Assembly: GCA_013365365.1 (NCBI GenBank) | Contig: JABVXU010000416.1 | Span: forward strand, 1 to 48,212 | Source: Cruorifilaria tuberocauda | Lineage: Eukaryota > Nematoda > Chromadorea > Rhabditida > Onchocercidae | Direction of reading: 5' to 3' | Length of the DNA: 48,212 nt | Shown: positions 35,383 to 48,212 of the stretch, piece by piece | How the letters are laid out: the number at the start of each line of letters is the position of its first letter | Numbering within the stretch: position 1 is the stretch's first letter | The notes under the pieces: generated by a model | Told to the model about the DNA's origin: nothing | Database searches by the model: none | Seen by the model: only the letters and a program-made list of their open reading frames with translations | Made by a program: the position numbers and the translations under genes

Positions 35383-36228
35383 TTAAAATATTGTTTGTAT
35401 GGTGTTTTTTGTCCGTCAACTGATCAATTTATTACTGATTGATAGTTTGATCTCAAATTGTTGATAAAGCCTTACTTTTGTCTCACCTTTCGTTTTTTTA
35501 TTTTTTTGTCCTCCAGACACTTTCAATATTTGCATCATTGATTTTAATTTATCATTTTTTTTATTGCATCACTGTCTGAATTAAATTGCATGGGAAAAGG
35601 AATAGAATAATCGTGAGGAAAAAATATCATTCTGTCGAACTGTCGATACAAATCTAATAATCGAATTCTTCAATGGATTTTTTTTTGGCTGCTATGTTTG
35701 ACATTAATTTTAATTTATCATTTTTTTATTGCATCACTGTTTAATATTTGGCGATAATTGACATTGGGCACGGCGGAATATGATAAATAACGCTCGAGGA
35801 ATTGTTTTAAATTCTTTAAGGTGATAAAATTCGTAGAACTTGATTCTATGCTTTACATTATGTGAGATACTTTCTATATAAGATGTCTATGTGATATGTG
35901 AGATGCCTACATTCTGCTGTCATTCTAATTAATTTCAGCATGATTTGAATAAATGTCTGTTTTACTTTGAACCTCCAGGATTTTTTTGCAAAAATTTGAA
36001 CAAAAAAAATTTGACTTTTGATTGAATTGGAAACATTTCATTCCTTCCATGAAGCTTCCCTACTGCAACTTTTGCGTCATATCAGATATCCCACATGGTT
36101 CAAACTTGAAAACGAATCAAGTGGTGTTGACTCACATTTTTATGATGATCAAATATCCTATAAAAATATAACAATTGTGAATTTGCTGTGACAATTAATG
36201 TGATGATGGAACAAAGGTTTAGTGTTCA
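35383..36228. other. Intergenic region, TTC14 to p31comet
   Basis: About 850 bp with no gene seen. It includes the TTC14 3' end and a direct repeat (35537-35743). It is the shortest gap in the plus-strand cluster. Confidence 0.6.
35537..35743 (+). repeat. Direct repeat of ~40 bp, two copies
   Basis: ATTTTAATTTATCATTTTTT followed by TATTGCATCACTGT occurs at about 35539-35576 and again at about 35706-35741, roughly 165 bp apart, downstream of the TTC14 stop codon. The copies are nearly identical, so the duplication is recent or conserved. Confidence 0.85.
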
Positions 36229-36239
36229 TTGCATTTCAG
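36229..36239 (+). other. Probable SL trans-splice acceptor of p31comet gene
   Basis: The acceptor reads TTGCATTTCAG. The first in-frame ATG lies 24 nt downstream and opens the conserved protein, which decides the start at 36264 over the in-frame ATG at 36222, which lies upstream of the acceptor. Confidence 0.55.
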
Positions 36240-36263
36240 GAAGCCTTATTTGTTGAAAGTATA

Positions 36264-37679
36264 ATGATTATTGAGCGAATAGAAGTAGGTCGGTGTCTGT
36301 GTATTCATGCTCAACTGCAAGCTGTTGATACTGTTTTACAGTTATTGCTGTATCAACGTGGTATTGTACCAGCTGTTGTAACTCAATTACTTTCGACCAC
36401 TGAAACACGCAATGAAATTAAATTTGTTGAAACATATACAAAGGTTTGTCGTTTTACATATTTGCAAGGAAAAATTTTACAATATTTGTTGGAAGTTTTT
36501 TAAGTTTGCATTTTTGATTGAAAGCTTAAAATTTTAATATTAATGTAAAGAGTCGGGCTTAAATCCATTGCTTGACAAATATTTTGTACTTTAATTTGTT
36601 ATGCTTCTATTTTTTAATTTTTTCTAATATTTCAACAGCAGTGATTGCAGCACTGAATAGGAGACTTAGTAGTATATTGAAAGAAATATTATGTTATATG
36701 ATAAGAGTAACTTTACTAAAATAGAACCATAATCAATCAAGATTAAGTGTATTTTGAATGAATAAGACCAAATGTATATTAAAATGGAATCCAAAACATT
36801 GCCAAGTTGAACAGGAATCTACAACATGTCTAAGATAAATAAGATCAAACATGTATAAACCAAGCTAAAGTCTCGCGCAAATCTAAGAAGAACTTAATGT
36901 TTCTCCATATTTTATAATTCCACGGTTTCATTTCTATTTTTATCAGACCAGAAGTAAATTGTTCTAATTGTTATAGATAAGAGAGGCATTGAAAAGATTA
37001 TTCTGCAGCCATAATCGTCATGCACTACATGAAGTCGTTATAGTTATTGGTGCATCATGTGTATTACCACAAGAAATTTATCGAATACCTATTAAAGTAT
37101 GTGAATCATCTGAGTCAGATTTTTCACATTGCGGTGAAAATTGTGCTGAATTGTCTGTGAGGTTAGTTTCATTTGCATTATGACAAATATAATTGTTAGT
37201 TAAATAAAAGTTTCATCAATCTTAGTTATTACTTTATTTTATAAATTGTTTCAGTCTGCAAATCTAATGGTATCTATTTTTAGGGAACAGCGTACGATAT
37301 CATCATCACTGGTAGTAAGTTCAAATTTGAGTACTACTCGAAATATTACTCGAAATACACGTGTTTGCATTTTAGTACGTGGGACTTCAGCTCTTAAGTT
37401 TCCGAAAGAACTTGTCGAAAATGAGTAAGTAAATTTATCATGGCAGTTACTTTGAATATCAAAAGAAACTACTTCAAATTGAAGCTATTTCGTAACAAAA
37501 CTGAAATTTATTGTTGTAGCGAAGGTTTTGAATTACCGGCAGATGAAGTATTAGCAAGACGAAAGGTGTGCTCAGTGCGGTTTATTTTGAAACACTTTTG
37601 CGTCGAAGATGCTATCTCAGTTAATAATTCTGATACAACTTGGTTCCGTCTTTCACCGTTCATCCAGGCATTCAGTTAG
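36264..37679 (+). CDS. MAD2L1BP: p31comet/MAD2L1BP homologue
   Basis: Four exons (36264-36443, 36977-37161, 37284-37424, 37520-37679) join to 221 codons. Three landmarks of p31comet are visible in order: an N-terminal helix with LLLYQRGIVP (about 27-36, family LLKHIMYQRQQLP), the hydrophobic strand HEVVIVIGASCVLPQEIY (78-95, family RVLILLGGNALSPKEFYEL), and the terminal TTWFRLSPFIQAF (208-220, family IWFQAPVTFKGF), which forms the safety-belt-like end of this HORMA-like fold. p31comet binds closed MAD2 and delivers it to the AAA+ ATPase TRIP13 (PCH-2) to disassemble the mitotic checkpoint complex; C. elegans has CMT-1. The protein is shorter than human (274 aa), mainly at the N-terminus, where a disordered leader is absent. 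Overall identity looks low, so the call rests on motif order and spacing. Confidence 0.78.
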
Positions 37680-39352
37680 CAAACCGTTCCTTAGCTTTTA
37701 ATTTGTTCAACTTTCCATAAAATGCTTCTGATGAATGGATATAAAAATGGTCTTATCGATTTTTAAGACCAAAATTTCAAATAGGTTATTCAAATGCTGT
37801 AGGAATTCAATTGTGTCAAATTCCTTGCAAGTAATTCGAAATAATACTGATATCATTTTTAAAGAAATTTTTGCGGACCGGACATCCGTCGTTACCATAT
37901 GGGAATGAATTCTGCAGTTTGACGTTGTTATATAATATTTCAATATTTGTTATATATCTTGTTATTTGTTATATATTTCGATTCTTTTCGCAACCTTTCT
38001 TTTCAGTATTTACGCTTGATACAAATTTCGTCGGAACTCTTCCCACTTACGACTTCGTTGATTTGTTATCTTTTTTCCCTAATCAAATGTTCGCTCAGCG
38101 TATTCAATACTTAATATTATTATTGTTGTTGCCTATTCATTCCATTTAATTTGTTATCACTTTGTTCTTTTCTTCCCGAAAGCTTTTTTCTTGTTTTCGT
38201 AGCATTTGTAGCATTAATGCGGCTTTATTGCAAATTGAATGCTTGTTTTATTATTCATATTTCAGATGAAAGCTTCCTTTAAAGTCAAAAATTTTTGAGA
38301 TATGAAATAATTAATTTATATGTGAAAGTTTTCACAATAAAAATCAAACAAAATGCTTTCTGATAGTCACTATTGCGATATATTTTTATGTAAGGAAATT
38401 CAAAACGTCTAATCTCATAATCACATCATTAAAAAAGAATTTCTGTGTTAACAAAACAGAAAACATAGTATTCCAAAGTAGGACACACATCTATTTAAAT
38501 ATAAAGAACATTGCTCATTTTTTTATCTATAAGAAAGTCCTCGCGCCATTAATGAATTATATACCAAGTTTCATATGTCGTTGTGTGTGTGTTAGAAAAA
38601 GTCTTTTGGAATTTAATACCGATTTAATATCTAATATTGAATTTAATCTATGATAAAAGTTTTAATTAATATTGAAATTCATTTGAATTGTGGAGATGTC
38701 AATGTTAATGATTTTGATAGTATTGATGGTTAGATTACTTCAATATTTACAGCGTTCCCATTTAAGAATAATCCTCTGATTATAGAAGCAATTCTTTCTG
38801 TAAATTCATATGTATCACTCCCGACCAATCATATCTTATATTCTGGAATTTCAAGATCAGTTATTAATAAATCATACAAAACTTTTTCTATCATACTGGA
38901 AAGAAATCCGAGAGATTCTCGAATCGAAAAAAGTACATGAAAGGTAATATCAGCAACACCGTAATGGATAGTCTCGACCGAATAGATCGGACGACATTTT
39001 ATAACGAAATCCATAGAGACGGCAATTTTCATAGCAGGTTCAAAAATTTTAATGATCAGTAGATGGTCTTGTTAAAAAGAGGTTATCATGCTTAGTGATG
39101 GTTGCAGTCTTCACCTTTTTCTATTGCTTTTTCCTTTCACCGTTAATTTCATAGATTATGCGTCGTTTATTGATTAGTATGGTCTTATTTTTCGTAATCT
39201 ACAATTACCTCAACTTTCTAATAATTAATTATATGGAATTGTTGTGATTTAAAGTAATCTACTAGATTCCTTCTGTAAATTGTGTTGTTGCCACGTAATA
39301 TTGACAATGCATGTATTTTACATGATTATATGCAAAAATTAATTAGATATTA
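37680..39352. other. Intergenic region, p31comet to CDC5L
   Basis: About 1.7 kb. An AATAAA at about 38337 could serve the p31comet gene. A 67-codon open frame on the minus strand (38829-39032) has a more protein-like composition than other chance frames here, but I find no splice partner or family. Confidence 0.55.
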
Positions 39353-39364
39353 TTTTAATTGCAG
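39353..39364 (+). other. Probable SL trans-splice acceptor of CDC5L gene
   Basis: The sequence TTTTAATTGCAG lies 36 nt upstream of the CDC5L ATG. The intervening leader (ACTTCAAATC...) has no ATG, so the first ATG after SL addition is the conserved Myb-protein start. Confidence 0.55.
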
Positions 39365-39400
39365 ACTTCAAATCACCGCTAAATTAAGAAGGAAAAGAAG

Positions 39401-45271
<5,871 letters not shown>

Positions 45272-48212
45272 GAAATAAGATGTCTTACGGCGAAAAATTT
45301 TTCAAATGCATGTTCAATTTTCTACTTTTTCATTCATTTGATTTTTTTGGTGATCTTTTATATTATCTGTTTTTATATACTTAAAAGTATTAATGCAGAA
45401 TTTCTACATGTACAATTAAAACTGTTATTTTTGGTTCACTTTTTTTTGATTTTTTTTGATGTTTTTGGTATAGACTGATGAATTCTTTTATTGTTTCGAA
45501 ACTAAATATTCTTTGATTGACGGAATTAGGCTAACTGGAATCGCGCGCAGTGTTTCTATTAAGACTGTATTTTCTATTGTCAGTAGTTATCGGGTCATTT
45601 GATGGTTTTATTGGTAATGTCGCAGCAACGGAACTATAAACTGCAAATATAAAATTTGGCCATTGAAGCGTTTTATTTAATTGATTATGTTGATCTGATC
45701 TTTTAATAATTGTTGAAATCACTTGGTTTTGTTTGCTTAGAATCTTGGTTGTATTTCATGTGCACGCAATTATTACCGTCATACATTAGTCTTGATCCAT
45801 CAATTATGATTGAGAGGTATTGCAATGAAATATTCGAATGAAAATTCTATAAATGTTATAAAGCAAATATTTTCTGCCACATTTATTTCAACACTTATCA
45901 ACTATTAATGCTTCTGCTGCTATGCTACTGAAAAGTAGCAAATGAATAAATTAATGCAAATGAGAAATGTCATGCATTCTGGGAATGTCGTGTACAGTTA
46001 TTTCGAAGAAAAAGAAAGCTGTGAATGGTTTAAAATGATTAGAGATAACAAGGCTACTGACAAATTAATGTGTTTTACGAATTTGAAAGTAATTTCGAAT
46101 TTGACAATTGTTCCTTCCACTAGTGGGATTTTTCGTACTTAAAGTAAAAATTTGGAGTAGAGATAAAAGTATTCTCGAGTAGTAATGTATTTAAAGCTGT
46201 CATTCATATTAAGTATTGATAAAAATTGGCAATTTATACTATTCGAATTAATTCTTCTGTTACTTTTTTCATTTAAATAAATATTGATGATACATGCAAT
46301 AAAAAAAATTAATGCAATTTATTTATATTTCACGGAATAAAATCGAAACATGGATTTCGAAGATGAAGAAGTGATGAATTGGCCATATCATTTGAATTAC
46401 AATTATCAGGGCGTGCCTAATTGAGTATGTGCATAAGTATTAATGTTTAAATAACAATTATATCTAATCATTTTACCATTATTTAAGAAGTTTCCTAAAT
46501 ACTATTTGGTTAAATATGATTTTATCAATCGGTACTTTAGATTAGATCATGGAAAATTCTTCACATTTTTTATTAGAGCTGTTTATGATTTTTATAATGA
46601 TAATTGGAATTCAATTGTATCATTTGTTTATTTATTATATTAATTCTCAAATTTTTATCATTTAGGAAACTTTTAAAACTAAAAAGTTTTCATGGAAATT
46701 TTAAATTATGATGACAAAAACTTGCAAGCAATATTATCATTTGTAATTAATGGTACCAATGGAATAATTTGAAAAGGTGCTGCTACCATCATCTATAATT
46801 AATGAAATCGTTAGTATTAATTGGAGTTACTTGAAAAGGTCATCCATGATAACTCTAAAACTTTAAAATAGAGTGATATTTAAAGAAGGCAGTTGAATGG
46901 TTCGTAATAGCTGTTTAATTTTTCTTTGAAACTTTGATTTAATGAATCATAATGAGTTAAAATTAAATCTTGATGTCATGTTGATTATCACTTTTATTTA
47001 TTTATTTAAATTGCATGTTCGTGATAAGATGATAATAATTATCATTTGTTCCATTATGGTGTGAAAAATTTCAATTGAAATAACAACTGTTATAAATTAT
47101 GATCTTTTTAACTGACTTACTGTAATGATCAGTATTTCTAATGATTGATATCAAATTTACAAACTAGCTCTTTCAGAAAGCACTACTTCTGTTATTTGCC
47201 AGAAGGATCATTACTTTTTAATTGTTAATCTTGAAATTTAAAGTAATACTTTGTAAGATCTAATTGAAATAATCGAATAATCAAATTACTATTCATCTAG
47301 TTATTTCTGTTTGTCAGTTATTGTTTGATTATTAATTAATATCCTATTTTTCATGGAGAAATTACGAAAGTTAAAATCAATCAATATTGAATCAATCAAT
47401 ATTATCAATCCATTCTTAGTATTATTTTTTTTTCTCAATCTTTAAAATGGTATAAAAATTCCCTCGCTATTTAATCATTCACTATTACATGGATCTGTTG
47501 AAAGCTAAAGAGATAGCGAATACCACAAATGGTATCATAATCCGACCCTTAACCTTTTTTCACACATCCTTTGCCTATCCAACCATCCATCCGGTGATGG
47601 TAGTGGTAACGGTACAATACAACGCCATATACTAATCCCATAATGCTCTTTTAACTTGAAGTGGATGATGACGATTAGGAACTGATAAAAGCATCTAAAC
47701 GGTATCATTCATATGTACTGTATATCTTTCTACTGATTAGTGATAAGCCTTATCTTTCTACTAATTAATGATAAAACCTTTCTACTGATTAATGATAAGC
47801 TTTATCTTTCTACTAATTAATTATAAAACGTTTCTACTAATTAATGATAAGCCTTATCTTTCTACTAATTAATTATAAAACGTTTCTACTAATTAATGAT
47901 AAAACTTATCTTTCCACTAATTATATTCCTGAGACAATGATAACAATAATAATAATAATTGTAAGAAAATTTATTTCTGAAATATTTTTAACTTTTAAAA
48001 GTTTCAATTATTTCTTCAAATCTTTTGAAGGAAATATCTTAAAACTAAGCAACTCTTTTCGCTGTTATATTCCAAATATAATCATACAATTACGGAAGAT
48101 GACATGATGTTGAAGAGACGGTAAATTAACATTTCAAATTTCATTTATTCCAAATTTTGATACAACTTTAAGTAACAACAAATTATGCTTATTTGCATAT
48201 TTTACTTGCTGC
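45272..48212. other. Intergenic region downstream of CDC5L
   Basis: Nearly 3 kb in which I see no convincing gene. Open frames at 45531-45722, 45942-46142 and 47844-48107 are short and lack family resemblance or splice partners. Poly(A)-signal-like AATAAA motifs occur near 46276 and 46298. A GC-richer patch (about 47500-47660) is unassigned, and a minisatellite follows it. Confidence 0.6.
47729..47921 (+). repeat. Minisatellite, ~52-bp unit of two ~26-bp halves
   Basis: About four copies of a 52-bp unit. Each half-unit starts TTTCTACTAATTAATGATAA or a close variant, and ends alternately in GCCTTATC or AACG. The later copies are almost identical (TTCTACTAATTAATTATAAA recurs exactly), which points to recent expansion or homogenisation. 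TGATAA is present in most half-units. Confidence 0.9.

Noticed and set aside
37246..37283. Earlier acceptor (TTGTTTCAG) for p31comet exon 3
   Set aside because: In the required phase it runs into a stop codon within four codons; the TTTTTAG acceptor at 37283 keeps the frame and the family motifs.

Overview
The window looks like nuclear DNA from a parasitic nematode, most likely a filarial worm (Onchocercidae). It is strongly AT-rich. The genes are split into small exons by introns mostly of 100-1000 bp, with GTAAG-type donors and short nematode-style TTTCAG/TTTTAG/TTATAG acceptors. An acceptor of the same type lies a few bases upstream of nearly every start codon, which fits spliced-leader (SL) trans-splicing. 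A relic combining an SL-RNA-like and a 5S-rRNA-like gene also points to Nematoda. The genus cannot be fixed from the sequence alone.

Layout. Positions 1-19300 are mostly a gene desert full of simple repeats, TGATAA-rich sequence, short tandem and inverted repeats, and dispersed repeat copies. Its only convincing gene is a secreted cysteine-rich three-finger (Ly6/activin-receptor-like) protein at 9470-10132 on the minus strand. The desert also holds a 3.2 kb interval flanked by arms of a ~123 bp inverted repeat. Inside that interval is a GC-richer island (16566-16832) that reads, on the minus strand, as a degenerate SL RNA gene followed by a degenerate 5S rRNA gene. From 19330 to 22196 on the minus strand lies a six-exon gene of unknown function (354 aa). 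A 3.4 kb divergent intergenic region follows and carries four CACGTG boxes within about 400 bp.

From 25628 to 45271 four multi-exon genes lie in line on the plus strand: a LEM-3/ANKLE1 nuclease (ankyrin, LEM and GIY-YIG domains, 493 aa), a TTC14 homologue (428 aa), a p31comet/MAD2L1BP homologue (221 aa), and the spliceosomal Myb protein CDC5L (753 aa). All four models keep an open frame across every proposed splice junction. The last 3 kb is intergenic and ends in a minisatellite.

Functionally the plus-strand cluster is a housekeeping set: resolution of chromatin bridges (LEM-3), probable RNA-associated protein (TTC14), spindle-checkpoint silencing (p31comet with PCH-2/TRIP13) and pre-mRNA splicing/G2-M progression (CDC5L). 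The shared strand and an SL-type acceptor before each gene make an operon possible, but the gaps (0.9-2.0 kb) are large. The most unusual items are the orphan SL/5S relic, the CACGTG cluster and the unrecognised six-exon gene.
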